64,000 nt of DNA from assembly GCF_020497125.1 (NCBI RefSeq), contig NC_059077.1, positions 31,819,340 through 31,883,339 of the forward strand. Reading direction: 5' to 3'. Under the pieces are notes generated by a model. That model was not told where the DNA came from. It searched no databases and worked only from the letters and a program-made list of their open reading frames with translations. Below, in pieces: positions 36,647-48,775 of this stretch (positions within the stretch are counted from its first letter, which is position 1; every line of letters starts with the position of its first letter). Both the position numbers and the translations under genes were made by a program. This DNA comes from Mauremys mutica (lineage: Eukaryota; Chordata; Testudines; Geoemydidae).

Positions 36647-38679
36647 CAGTCAGTCCTGATACATGCATTGTTATGCGTACTGTTAATGGAACATTTAAAT
36701 TCAAACACAAAATTGAGTTCCAATTTGTATTTTAAAATTTAAACAAATAAATAAACGCAAAGGAACCAAGTAGTAGAAATATGTAATTTAAAATGAGGAA
36801 GTTGTTCAACTTTACAAATTTGTTAAGTCTGAAAATAATTGTGGAAGAGGCAATAATGAATGAGACCTAAACTGGTGAGGACAGCAAGAAGAGCAAAAGA
36901 AAACAAGTACAGACACTTTGAGAAATCATGGATAATGTTTCACACAATACTTTTCAGCTGATAGATGATTTAGGCAGCGCAACTGAAAATTCTATTTTAC
37001 ACACTGGCCTCATCAAAACTGCAATACTCATGAAATGGATGGAATAAAGAAGGAGCCAAGTTACAAACTGTTGCATGTGGAGTAACAGGATTTTGTACTT
37101 AATTTTGTAGTGAAAAATTATACTACAAATATGTCATCTGCTTAAGACGTCAAAATTGAATGTTTCATTATTTCTTCTTTTGGAATTTGACTTAAAATTA
37201 TTAACGTTCTCACTCCATTTATGCGAAGGTTGGGGGGGAAGGGAGAACAACAAATTGCACTTCCCAATCCAATCTTCAAAGAAATCAAGTAACGTAATGC
37301 TAGTCATGTAGATTTCCTACTTTTTAAACATTTTAAATATTGGATTGATTTAGTCCTTGAGTTCTGCAAGCCGAGCCCAGATTACGGTCTGTGGCAGTGG
37401 AAAGTTTGTCCAAAGTAGGGGTGCAGTGACCCAACCTGCCTGCAATACTATTCTGGGCGGGTGAGATGGAGCAGGTATCCCAAAGACAGGTGGCCAAGCC
37501 AAGCCCACCGAGTGTGCAAGACTGGTAGGGGAGGTGGGGCAGAACAGTATGTCTGGGAGTTGTGATGATTCATTTAATGTCCCAAGCATTCTCCACTGAG
37601 CAGCTGCAGCTGAAAGCTGTCTTCCACTGAGTGTAATACAGCAAATTGCATCCACGTGCGTCCACTGGGGTGAATCAAACCAAGGCCCAAACCAGAAGCC
37701 TAGATCTAAATCCTCACTCCTAACTTGCTGAAAGTGCTTTATCTGGATCTGACGTGTGCAGTTTGGAGCTCTCTCTAGAGAGGGCCCTACATGGAACCCC
37801 AAATCTATACCCCTCCAAACCTGAGGAATGGCTGCATCTAGATCTGGACTTTACAGCCCATGTCCATTTCTTGTTTACATTTTGCTTAGTTATAAAGGAA
37901 ATCAATATATAATAAAATTAATCTGTCTGGAGACATGCTCGTTTGCATGTTGAGCTCATCCGCATGGATACTGTAAATCAAAAATAACTTAGAAAGCATA
38001 GTCTTTATCTTATTATTGCAAAAATATGTGGTGCACAGGCTGCAGGACCCATCCCTGAGGCAAACACCATTTTTGTTTTTAAATACATTACCAGCCTGCC
38101 TGGTTATAATTTGGTGGCACATTATGGTGCTTTGTTAGAACTAAAAGATCAGATACATATCCTTAGGAATTTAAAGACATCAGATGTTTGAGGCCAAATC
38201 CTGCCCACCTTGCTCACTGGAGTAGCCCTAAGGAGTATATTGTACAGTACCTAGCGCACACCCTTCTGAACAATTAGTGGAGGATAATGAACACCCGTCT
38301 TATAAGGTTGTTCTCATACTGTCTCTTCTCTCAGCCAAAGAAGAAAGTGGCATTAGGGGAAAAATGAGGACAGGAGAGGGCCCTGAAAATCAGAGTGTGA
38401 GGGAGACAGAAAGAAATGGAGAAGTAGTAGAAAAGATAGTGTGGCAAGGGCAAAGAAAAATAGGAAAAGGGAAGAAAGGTCAAACAGGGGAGAGCAGAAA
38501 AAGGGATTAAAAAAGTACAAGCTGCATGTAAAGAGCTGCACAGAGGAAGCCACAAGTTTTATTGTTCCCAGAAAAGATGTGAACAATGCTAAATACTCTT
38601 GAGTGCCATCTACTGGCACATTTGCTATTAGTTAACTGTATTGGCTAGACTGCAGCTGGACGGGACTGGTAACGAGGAT

Positions 38680-38865
38680 ACCAAAGTTCTATTTACTGGC
38701 CTGCTGGATGTTCTTGGGCAAGTTACATCACCTCTCTGTGCCATAGTTTCTCCATCTGTAAAATGGGGATGGGTCATGATACTGAGCTCCTTTTATACAG
38801 TGCTTTGAGATGTATTGCTGAAAGTGCTGTATAAATGCTAGGTATTATTAACTATTACTATATAT
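38680..38865 (+). repeat. MIR/CORE-SINE fragment
   Basis: Contains ttcttgggcaagttacatca (38711-38730), 'cctctctgtgcc', ccatctgtaaaatggggatg and a 3' part 'tttgagatgtattgctgaaagtgctgtataaatgc'. This is the MIR CORE with an L2-like tail. The tRNA-derived head is mostly missing. Confidence 0.85.
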
Positions 38866-39239
38866 ATCCATTGTACAGCACTCTAGTAACAAAAAGTAAA
38901 AAGAAAGAAAGAAGCAGAAGAGATAGAAGAAAAAAAGGAAAGAGTGGAAGAGGAAGAAGGTAGGAGGGGAGAAAAGAACAATAGGGTAGATGAGGGGGAG
39001 AATAGATTAGGATATAAGTAGTTAATTGCTAAGGACAGCACAATTTCCACCGTATATTCCTCTGTTTGTTTTACTATTTATGTGTGGGGAACAGTAGTGA
39101 CCCACATCTATCAGAGGAGGCTTCTGGGGAAGGCTGAATACATGGAGTTCTGAATAGAGTGGGATGGGTTTTGTTCTGCTGCTATATTTACTGGCTGATG
39201 TGTTAGCTTTATTGTGAATGATATCGCTTTAGGGATTGT

Positions 39240-39375
39240 GAGTTTAACTATTGTCAGGTGTCAAAGTTTTCAAAAGCATCTAAGTTTCTTAGGAACCTAA
39301 ATCCCATTTTCAAAGGTGACTTAGGCACTGATGGCCGGATTTTTAAAGATATTTAGGCACCTAGAGCTCAAGCAT
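39240..39375. repeat. Degenerate 'aggcacctaaat' repeat
   Basis: Phrases 'gttttcaaaagcatctaagt', 'cccattttcaaaggtgactt' and 'atatttaggcacctagagct' follow each other. The same vocabulary occurs at 12230-12310, 33770-33920 and 35440-35640. A dispersed old family, class unknown to me. Confidence 0.5.
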
Positions 39376-39831
39376 ATTTATATTAAGACTAAATAGTAAA
39401 TAGATATAATATTGACTCATTCTAATATCCTTACTGTAATTACAGTCCCAAATTACAGCATGCATACCCACCAATAAAATGTTCTTGTCCTTTTTCTACT
39501 GAAACATTTTGAGATGTGTAGCATGTCACCTCAGTAAAGTGGCAGGCATATCACAAGCTGATTTTTGGTTGTGACATATCACTGTTTCTAACATTACTTA
39601 CATTGAAATACCAGGATTGATTATTGATTTAGATATACTATCCATATTTTTGCTGTCACAAGTGAAAATAAACCTGGATAGATATGAATAATCCATGGTT
39701 TATGGACTGTAACTTCCCCAGAGAGCATCAAATATCCACCTGCTGTCCCTGAGCGCTAGATTTTGCAGGTAGATCTCTGAGTTAGCAGATGTGTACAGTC
39801 ACATACAGGTGGACAGTCCCTTATCGGCAAG

Positions 39832-40366
39832 TATCAGAGGGGTAGCCGTGTTAGTCTGGTTCTGTAGAAGCAGCAAAGAATCCTGTGGCACCTTATAGAC
39901 TAACAGACGTTTTGCAGCATGAGCTTTCATGGGTGAATACCCACTTCTTCGGATGCAAGTAGTGGAAATTTCCAGGGGCAGGTTTATATAGGCAAGCAAG
40001 AAGCAAGCTAGAGATAACGAGGTTAGTTCAATCAGGGAGGATGAGGCCCTGTTCTAGCAGTTGAGTGAAAACCAAGGGAGGAGAAACTGGTTCTGTAGTT
40101 GGCAAGCCATTCACAGTCTTTGTTTAATCCTGAGCTGATGGTGTCAAATTTGCAGATGAACTGGAGCTCAGCAGTTTCTCTTTGAAGTCTGGTCCTGAAG
40201 TTTTTTTGCTGCAGGACAGCCACCTTAAGATCTGCTATTGTGTGGCCTGGGAGGTTGAAGTGTTCTCCTACAGGTTTTTGAATATTCCCATTCCTAATAT
40301 CTGATTTGTGTCCATTTATCCTTTTCCTTAGAGACTGTCCAGTTTGGTAAGGCATGCGAGGAGGCT
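39832..40366 (-). mobile_element. Penelope-like element, GIY-YIG C-terminus and 3' end
   Basis: The minus strand has an open frame at 40355-40032 reading QTGQSLRKRINGHKSDIRNG then PVGEHFNLPGHTIADLKVAV and a later DTISSGLN. This is the second half of the GIY-YIG endonuclease domain found at the C-terminus of Penelope-like (Neptune-type) retroelements; the GIY-YIG motif itself is cut off at about 40366. Downstream comes the typical tail with 'acccatgaaagctcatgc', 'ttagtctataaggtgccaca' and 'agactaacacggctacccct'. 5'-truncated and inactive. Confidence 0.8.
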
Positions 40367-40469
40367 CATGAGCAAGTTCATAGGATATATTGCACTCGTA
40401 AAATTTTCTACAGCTCTACTAATGTCAGGATGGGATAACTAGATGGGCTAAAAGAGCATTGTGACAGCC

Positions 40470-40740
40470 AATTTTCTCAGTAGTGCCAAAACACAAGTGT
40501 TCAGAAATCATGAGTCAAGCTCCAGAAATCATGAAACTGACTTAAAAATAATGAGATTTTTAAAAATAACAACTTTGGGGTTATTTTGTTTACCTTCTGA
40601 GGTTTTGGGGGGGAGTTGGCTTTGAGGTTCATGTTGTCAAGCTTGCCTCCACAATCATGACTGCTGGAACCTTTTATTCTTTTTTTAAATGAAAGCTGAG
40701 ATTCTCACCTAACCATATCATTCCTTGAGCTGGTGGTGTT
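40470..40740 (-). repeat. Dispersed repeat family R, copy 3
   Basis: Read on the minus strand it has the 'caTGATTTCTGGAGCttgac', 'tctcattatttttaagtcag' order seen in copies at 16140 and 51545. Boundaries approximate. Confidence 0.45.
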
Positions 40741-40858
40741 TTAAGGACTAACAATACATATAATAGACTTGTGATAAAATTGTGAGAATGGGTAACACTA
40801 ACTGCTATGCCAATGTAGAGAGCACTATCTCTGTAAAAGTGTTGCCGCTCTATGAAAC

Positions 40859-41140
40859 CAAGGTTTGTCTACACTTAAAAGTTTTTCTGCTTTAATTATG
40901 CAGCATAACTAAAGTGGAAACTCCCAACTCTAATGTAGACACAGCTGTATATATCAGTATGAAGTGCTTATAAAGTTATAGTTTATTAAGCTATAATTAA
41001 GCTAATAAGCTATGCCAGTATAAAGTGCCTCCTACCAGTATTACTGAATCTGATAGCACTTTTACCTATGTCTGTAGAAAAGCACATCTCTAACCAATAT
41101 AATTATGCTGGTAAAACTTTTTAAGTGTAGACCAGACCTG
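40859..41140. mobile_element. MITE with about 27-bp TIRs, hAT-like
   Basis: Left end CAAGGTTTGTCTACACTTAA and the reverse complement of the right end CAGGTCTGGTCTACACTTAA, both followed by AAGTTTT. No ORF. Terminal 'ca(g)g..tctacact' is a common hAT-derived MITE signature in turtles. No clear 8-bp target duplication was found, perhaps through divergence. Confidence 0.75.
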
Positions 41141-42152
41141 TGTTCAATATTTTCTGGGTCCTGCAGGAGCCACAAAACCCAAGCTGACATTTGGGATTTG
41201 CTATTTCTGAAGAGCAAGTAGCCATAGATGCTTATAAAGTTTTAACAGCTTTGTTTTCCACTACAGTAGCAAATCATATATTAGCATATCAAATAGACTT
41301 TTACTGTAGTCTCACAAAATAGTCCACAAAATGTAACAGACCAAGCACAAAATCTGCTCACCCAGTCTCTGTCTTGATTATTGTGATTATGAACATTTTT
41401 ATATTTTATGTGCTTAAAATATATATAAATGACCCAGAGAAGGGGAAGAGTTGAATTTGCAGTGACATTTTGATATTCTCAAATCTCCTTTTGTAACAGG
41501 CAGCAAAGTTCTCAGGTTCAAATTTTTGCAGCTGCACATGCAAAAATGCATGCCTAATTTGCAAATGAAAATTAAGTAATTAAACAATCAGTTAGACACA
41601 CAAATAGCAATTTACATGGGCAATTCCCTGACTTTCACACTCAGCTGCAGTGACTTCTCATGCTAATTAGGTGCAAAACAATATGCACATAATTCTGGAA
41701 ATCAGGTCCTTAAAGCTTTACTAGTGTGCACAGGACTTACTTCTCTGAAACTGTGAATCCTATATGATATCCATGAATAAATTCCCATCCCAAACCCCAT
41801 TTAAAGCTTTCCTGGTGCTGAAATATATCATTGCAACAGAAAACAAAGCACCGAAATTGGTGCAATTCCACTATACAAGGGTAGGAGTGCTAGATAGAAA
41901 AATGGGGCATGCAGGGATTGAAATTCATTGCCTTGGGTCTGAGGGGTTGGGCAACCCAGAAGATCTGTTTTGCCTGCATTGTCTGTTTCTTCTCCAAAGG
42001 CAGTGGGACCTGTTTTGGAGTTGTTTCACAATCAGTAAGTAGCCTTAAGATAAGAATTCCTTTTCTTCCCACTCACTAAGTATGGACCCTCTCACTGTCC
42101 ACCCCAGCTACTTGGGCTGGACACTGGGCAGTGTACTTGGGCCTAAGTTCCT

Positions 42153-42428
42153 CAGGGCTTGGCTACACTTACAAATTTGCAGCGCTGCAGCAGGGTGTGA
42201 AAACACACCCTCTCCAGCGCTGCAAATTGCGGCACTGCAAAGTGCCAGTGTGGTCAAAGCCCCAGCGCTGGGAGCGCGGCTCCCAGCGCTGTCCGTTATT
42301 CCCCACAGGGAGGTGGAGTACGGACAGCGCTGGGAGAGCTCTCTCCCAGTGCTGGCGCTTTGACTACACTTAGCGCTTCAAAGCGCTGCCGCGGCAGCGC
42401 TTTGAAGTGTTATTGTAGCCAAAGCCTC
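42153..42428. mobile_element. GC-rich MITE, hAT-like
   Basis: Left end CAGGGCTTGGCTACACTT; right end reads in reverse complement as AGGCTTTGGCTACAATAACA. Internally it is a chain of short palindromes (agcgctggg/cccagcgct, cagcgctg, aagcgctgccgcggcagcgctt). Two open frames over it are composition artefacts. Confidence 0.75.
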
Positions 42429-43269
42429 AGATAGAAATGAATCTAGAATGGTAACCAAAAGCAGTGTGGTGGGTGTTCATGACCCACTAATGGTTGAGGG
42501 TGCTATGGAATCTTCAGGTTTGTCATTTGTTTAAAGTGACAGCACTGTATTTTATCAGTATGCTGACTGTGTGAGATACTTATTTTTATGATCTAGGGGT
42601 TGACTGCATAACTTTTGAGTGATGGAATGAAATGACTCAAAGCCACAAATGAGTTGTGCGTGATATATGCATGTTAATTTTTCAGCAAATGCATAGGCAA
42701 CTGTTCCATACTTTATTAACACTAGGGAGATTTTTCTTGGAAAATCAGAAGGTGGAATCAGTTGGGGGAGGTGGGAAGAGCAAGTAAATGAATATACTCA
42801 ATTAATACACTAATAGCATATTATTTGTATAACAAGAAGTGAACTTGTTATTAGTACACTTGGAAACACAATTCATATGGCCATCACCGTTGACTGAGAT
42901 CCCTTTCACACAAGAAGCCTAAAGGAAACTACTTTTCACAATTCTGGTGTTTATCCTGACCAGAAAATTCAAAATGGGAGGTTTACCAGAGCCATTCAAA
43001 CCATCTCATTTTATGCTGCTATTATTAAGCAATTCCATCTTGGTGTTCTGAATAACAAAACACTTTAATCCAGTTCCTGTGGTTTACAGAATCACCAGAT
43101 TTCCTCCAGAGTATTACACTTCTCTAATACATGATTATGTAGAATAAGATTGGTACTGTGTTTTAACCAACAGGATTGCTGCATGCATAAGGAGAGAAAA
43201 GAAGCGAGCAGCATGGGGAGAGGAAAAGAAATGAAGGGCTACAGGATACACTTCTTGGGGGCCTGATAA

Positions 43270-45814
43270 CACTGGTCTACAATTTTTGAGAAGTCGTCTG
43301 CTTCAGAGATAAAATGTGCTATTTATTATGTATTTTGATGTGCTGAATTCAAATATGACAAAATAACTGATTGGCTACTGTTTTAAAGTTATTTACGTTT
43401 TTACATTTTATGTCTATGTATATTGTGTAGATAGTAGAGTTTTAATCATAAATTGTAAACCTAGGTCTTTTCATGTGTTTATGGTTGCTTTACATGATAA
43501 TATTTCACCTGTCCTGTTTATGTAACACTTTAAAAATAGCAAAAAGGTTATATAACTAAAATTTATTATGAAACAAAAGGCAAAAAACTATTATGTACAT
43601 AGTTTAGTCCTATTCAGTGTCTACTCAGCGCTTCTTGGCTTGTCTCTTGTATTCATTAAATGGAGCATCTCTTGTCACTGTCCAGCAATCGTCTGCAAGC
43701 ATTGATGGGCTCCATTTGCCCTGATAGCGTTTCTCCATTGTTGCAATGTCCTGGTGAAATCGCTCGCCGTGCTCGTCACTCACTGCTCCGCAGTTCGGTG
43801 GAAAAAAATCTAGATGAGAGTGCAAAAAATGTATCTTTAGTGACATGTTGCAACCAAGGCTTTTGTATGCCTTGAGGAGGTTTTCCACCAACAACCTGTA
43901 GTTGTCTGCCTTGTTGTTTCCGAGAAAATTTATTGCCACTAACTGGAAGGCTTTCCATTCTGTCTTTTCCTTTCCATGCAATGCATAGTCAAATGCATCA
44001 TCTCGAAGAAGTTCACGAATCTGAGGACCAACAAAGACACCTTCCTTTATCTTAGCTTCACTTAACCTTGGAAATTTTCCACGGAGGTACTTGAAAGCTG
44101 CTTGTGTTTTGTCAATGGCCTTGACAAAGTTTTTCATCAGACCCAGCTTGATGTGTAAGGGTGGTAACAAAATCTTCCTTGATTCAACAAGTGGTGGATG
44201 CTGAACATTTTTCCTCCCAGGCTCCAATGACTGTCTGAGTGGCCAATCTTTCTTGATGTAGTGGGAATCTCTTGCACGACTATCCCATTTACAGAGAAAA
44301 CAGCAGTACTTTGTGTATCCAGTCTGCAGACCAAGCAAGAGTGCAACAACCTTCAAATCGCCACAAAGCTGCCACTGATGTTGGTCATAGTTTATGCACC
44401 TCAAAAGTTGTTTCATGTTATCATAGCTTTCCTTCATATGGACTGCATGACCAACTGGAATTGATGGCAAAACATTGCCATTAGGCAGTAAAACAGCTTT
44501 AAGACTCGTCTTCGATGAATCAATGAACAGTCTCCACTCATCTGGATCGTGAACGATGTTGAGGGCTGCCATCACACCATCGATGTTGTTGCAGGCTACA
44601 AGATAACTTTCCATGAAGAAGAAATGGACAAGATCCTTTTGACGGTCACGGAACATGGAAACCCTAACATCACCTGCCAGGAGATTCCACTGCTGTAGTC
44701 TGGAGCCCAACAGCTCTGCTTTACTCTTGGGTAGTTCCAAATCCCTGACAAGGTCATTCAGTTCACCTTGTGTTATGAGGTGTGGTTCAGAGGAGGAGGA
44801 TGGGAGAAAATGTGGGTCCTGTGACATTGATGGTTCAGGACCAGAAGTTCCATCCTCTTCCTCTTCCTCATCTGACTCAAGTGAGAATGATTCTGGTGCA
44901 TCAGGAACCGGCAGTCCTTCTCCGTGGGGTACTGGGCGTATAGCTGATGGAATGTTTGGATAATGCACAGTCCACTTTTTCTTCTTTGACACACCTTTCC
45001 CAACTGGAGGCACCATGCAGAAGTAACAATTGCTGGTATGATCTGTTGGCTCTCTCCAAATCATTGGCACTGCAAAAGGCATAGATTTCCTTTTCCTGTT
45101 CAACCACTGGCAAAGATTTGTTGCACAAGTGTTGCAGCATATGTGTGGGGCCCACCTCTTGTCCTGATCTCCAATTGTGCAGCCAAAATAAAGGTGATAG
45201 GCTTTCTTAACCATAGTGGTTATACTGCGCTTTTGTGATGCAAAAGTCACTTCAGCACAAACATAGCAGAAGTTATCTGCACTGTTCACACAAGTACGAG
45301 GCATCTCTGCTCACTTTGGCTAAACAGAAATGTGTGCCTTTGCAAAATCAAACACTCACAAATAAGAGAGCACGACACTGTATGATTTCTAGAGCTGATA
45401 TAGGGCAATTTGTTCAGCAGAGTGATGTAAGCTTCGTTATGATTGCATCATCCATGACTTCTAGGAATAACATGATGCAATTCATATCATGTATGACGCA
45501 ATACCAGCTTCAGATTGCATCATTCATTGTTTTGCCTAAAAAGCAAGTACTGTCCAAACCCAGTCATAGATTTATTCATAGATCCAGTCAAAGATGTATT
45601 TTAGTCATTTCTGGTTTAAATTGAGATCCCTTCCCTTTATAACTCACTTATCCTCCGCTATTCCCAAGTCAAGGGTCGTATATACTGACCCAATAGCATA
45701 ACTTGAAAACTAGAGTCAATCAACAATTTTAAGCATCATTTTCGTTCTCAGTGACCCAGAATTAGTAAAGTTTGATTACATTTATTTCAGAAGCATTTTG
45801 GCTGTAGAGCAGTG
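43270..45814 (-). mobile_element. Complete CMC (Chapaev3-like) DNA transposon
   Basis: A 2545-bp unit. Left end CACTGGTCTACA (43270-43281) and right end TGTAGAGCAGTG (45803-45814) are inverted copies with one mismatch. The flanks are TAA on both sides (43267-43269 and 45815-45817), a 3-bp target duplication. Between them is one uninterrupted 559-codon ORF on the minus strand, a 5' leader with four copies of an ATTGCATCAT-type motif (45442-45523) and an AT-rich 3' region. CACTG ends plus 3-bp duplications fit the CACTA/Mirage/Chapaev superfamily; the Chapaev3 choice is inference. Confidence 0.8.
43625..45304 (-). CDS. DDE-type transposase, CMC/Chapaev3-like, intact
   Basis: 559 residues in one exon. 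N-terminal cysteine cluster (C13-C16, C56/C57-C60, then C93-C96) likely makes zinc-binding DNA-recognition modules. A basic patch RKRKS follows at about 70-74, an acidic linker SDEEEEED at about 144-151. The catalytic part shows candidate acids D262 (WRLFIDSS), D316 (LCGDLKVV) and E511 or E514 (SDEHGERFH), with a CFLCKWD motif (C335, C338) between the second D and the E, as is typical for CMC transposases. Proteins of this type are scattered through turtles, insects and cnidarians. No stop or frameshift, so the copy may be recently active or domesticated. Start codon ATG is at 45304-45302. Which acids are catalytic is inferred from order and spacing. Confidence 0.8.
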   Translation of the reverse strand: MPRTCVNSADNFCYVCAEVTFASQKRSITTMVKKAYHLYFGCTIGDQDKRWAPHICCNTCATNLCQWLNRKRKSMPFAVPMIWREPTDHTSNCYFCMVPPVGKGVSKKKKWTVHYPNIPSAIRPVPHGEGLPVPDAPESFSLESDEEEEEDGTSGPEPSMSQDPHFLPSSSSEPHLITQGELNDLVRDLELPKSKAELLGSRLQQWNLLAGDVRVSMFRDRQKDLVHFFFMESYLVACNNIDGVMAALNIVHDPDEWRLFIDSSKTSLKAVLLPNGNVLPSIPVGHAVHMKESYDNMKQLLRCINYDQHQWQLCGDLKVVALLLGLQTGYTKYCCFLCKWDSRARDSHYIKKDWPLRQSLEPGRKNVQHPPLVESRKILLPPLHIKLGLMKNFVKAIDKTQAAFKYLRGKFPRLSEAKIKEGVFVGPQIRELLRDDAFDYALHGKEKTEWKAFQLVAINFLGNNKADNYRLLVENLLKAYKSLGCNMSLKIHFLHSHLDFFPPNCGAVSDEHGERFHQDIATMEKRYQGKWSPSMLADDCWTVTRDAPFNEYKRQAKKR

Positions 45815-48775
45815 TAATATTATGATAACCACAACAGCATAGCTCATAGTCTAAAATGTCATCCAAAATATGGAATATGGTTACAATATTGACATTTTCT
45901 CTCCTGTGTGTCACTGATCTGCTTCAACTTTTGTGAGCATGATTTCTCTGACCTTTCTCCACAAAACATAACTAAATCACACTACACTTTTTAAGAAGAG
46001 TCAGAGCAAATTTTTACAAGCTTAACCCAAATATCAGGAACTATCAGTGCAGAATGGAAGGGAAGAGACCATGTATAACGATAAATTACATTAGACTAGT
46101 CCAATGGACTACCAGTGCTAGCAATATGTGTAAACTGAGTTAAAATCTCCAATGAGTCTCAAGCTTCATCTTCACTGCCCAAAAGGTATGGTTTTAGCAC
46201 AGGATAACTAATGTATGTTAGCTGTCCTGCTCTAAAATCTGAGTGGAGAAAAGGCAATGTAGTCTTTACTATGAGATAGCTAAACAATGTCAACACTATG
46301 ACCACACCCAGGGTTGACCAAACTGTATGGTTGTTGAAAAGGGAAAAAATAATATCAAACTAAGAACTAAATTGGACTAGGGTAACACAAACTTGCTAAT
46401 AATAACATTCCTAGGAAAGTCTGTTGTTTAGAGCTTATTTTTGCATAAGAGTATTTCAGCTTTAGCTGATATTGGAAGTTGCAGACATCCAAACACTAAA
46501 TCTTTTCTTCGCTGACCCAGGGCTAAAGACTGTTTCACATAATTCGGGTGGCTAACATATCAAATGGCAGAAATGTAGGCCATAGTGAGAAATCTACATC
46601 CAGAAGTCAGATTTTTTAAAGCTTTGGTAAAAAAGGCTTCAAGTCTCATGAAGTGGATATGTAGATGAGACACTAAGAAAGACCATAATACCCAGTGATT
46701 ACCTCCCAACATGTTACTTACCAGCACAATAGCCTGCAAGTAACACTCATTCACCAAATCTGGCTTTCTGTGGAATTCATTCTCTTGTCCTAGATCTTCT
46801 CATTGAAAAGCCATCTTTGCAAAACCTTGTGGGCATTCAAGGCAAGGGAAATCTGAATACAGAAGTCCTAATTGTGATGGAAGATTTTGAATCTGATGAA
46901 GTGACAGACAAATCACGTAAAGTTAGGAACCAAACTATGAACTTTGCGCTTTTGGGGAGATCTTTATAACCATCTCCATCAACACTACTTTCCCCTTTAA
47001 AGATTATTATTCCAGGCAGAGCTCAAAGTAGAGGAAAAGGAAGTTTCTTACTTTAATCCTGAATTTCCTAATTAGTAGTAAATCAGTAGGAGACAAATAA
47101 AGTTGAATATGAAACTCAGAAACTCTGTTTTGTTGGTGAGTTAACCATTTTCCTTGTTGATAAATCTAGCATGTTCATTAGATAACCCTGGGATCTGTTG
47201 ATTTTGTGGATGGACTTTATAATTTTGCAATTAGCTGACTTTTTTCTAAGTTAGAGACTGAATACTTATAGCCACATTATATCAGATTTCAGCACTTTGA
47301 AACAGATGTAACCAGTGTTTTGGATGGCACAGGAACAAGGAGGGAGAATGTATAATGGGAATGTCTATGCATTGTTTCCTATAATATGTGACATTGGTCA
47401 CACTTGGGTATTATAAATCTCAGAATTTGTGAATAAAGAAGATACTTCAATTATTGCAAAACTCTGGTATTTATTTCATAATAACAGGGGGAAAAGTTTG
47501 TTTTTAATGGTGACCTTTTTCTTTAAAGAGCCATCTGTAAATTGATATAAATTGATTCCCATATCTAAAGATCAGAACCAACAAGGGAAATTAAAATTAT
47601 AGAATTTTTTTCTAGAGGTCTGTGTTATCTTTTAGAATTCTCATGACTCTCTCTGTAGTTCAAACTCACAAGCACTTAAATATAGTGTCCATTTTATTAA
47701 GAAATGTATTCCTATATTTCATCATGTGTTCCGTTTTCTCAAGGCAATCACCTCTCCTGCAAAAAAGGAAACATCTAATAGCATTTCCTCCAGTGAACTC
47801 CAATAAAAGGGGGCAAGGAATAACAGAGGTAAAGATTCACGGGCATTACCATGTAAAAATTAATCTTTATGGCTTACTATGAATTGTTGGAAACACCAAA
47901 AAGCTCTGAAAATTATTAGTTCCATGTTGTTGTTACAAAGCTACTGTTCAGGGAAAGCTAAAACAGCCTTTATTTTGTCAGGCTTGCTCTGAAACTAAGC
48001 GTCTGGGAAATGTACTGGGCAAGTTAAATGATAAGCTTAAACACACACACACCCCCCTACACACAGCACAAAACTCTGTTATCCCTATGTAATGTTTCTC
48101 GTAACAATTTCTCTGGCCACTGAAATATGTACATCTTACCAGGGCAATTTTATTACAGCAGTGTGATATTTTAACTCTTCTCTTTCCCAATATAAAAATG
48201 ACACAGTATACAATTATAATGGGAAATGAAAATTAGGAAGGGCATTCAAAGACAAATAAAAATGCAAAGAAGCAAATGTGAGAGTAACAGTGACATTTTA
48301 GTATGTTGTATATGAAGAAAAAAGAAATTTGTAACTTAAATTACTGTATTAAAGTTGTCTGTTTTTTCCACTATACTTAGATGGTATAAGAACAAAAAAT
48401 AAGTGAGAATAGTAGTTTCAACGTGATGAGTTGTTTGTCATTAAATTCTCTGAATTGATGGGTTAGAGTACACAGACACAATAGGGATTACACAAATCTC
48501 TTGGTTGAAGTCTCCCTCATTTAAACCTGTTTCTCCCTCCTTCCTGGAAAAAAAGATAGTTTCCCTGAAATTAATATTTCCAGCTTTTGAAACAATGACT
48601 TAAACAAAAGATAATAGGCAAAGTAAGGTTTAGAAACCAGAGTCAATACTGGGGGGTGGGGGGATAATAAATACATACATAATCTTGGCCCCCTGCTAAT
48701 TTTATGAAATTCCACAACCTAATGAATCTGTCAGCTGAGTGGCTGCTCCACTGAGAAGCCGGAAGACAAAAAGTA
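45815..48775. other. Intergenic DNA without a recognisable gene
   Basis: AT-rich with short random open frames only. A short (AC)n run occurs near 48040. No repeat that I can name. Confidence 0.6.

Larger units (their letters stand above)
31966..38660. other. FST-NDUFS4 intergenic region, first part
   Basis: AT-rich, with no supportable gene. It contains repeat-like islands: degenerate 'aggcgcctaactttagg' SINE-like matter at 33770-33920 and 35440-35640, a GC-rich block at 34740-35110, and an inverted-repeat element at 36564-36646, described separately. Confidence 0.6.

Noticed and set aside
37350..37802. 150-codon minus-strand frame
   Set aside because: Surroundings have repeat-like 'gatctggatctg' wording; no domain recognised and no splice context.
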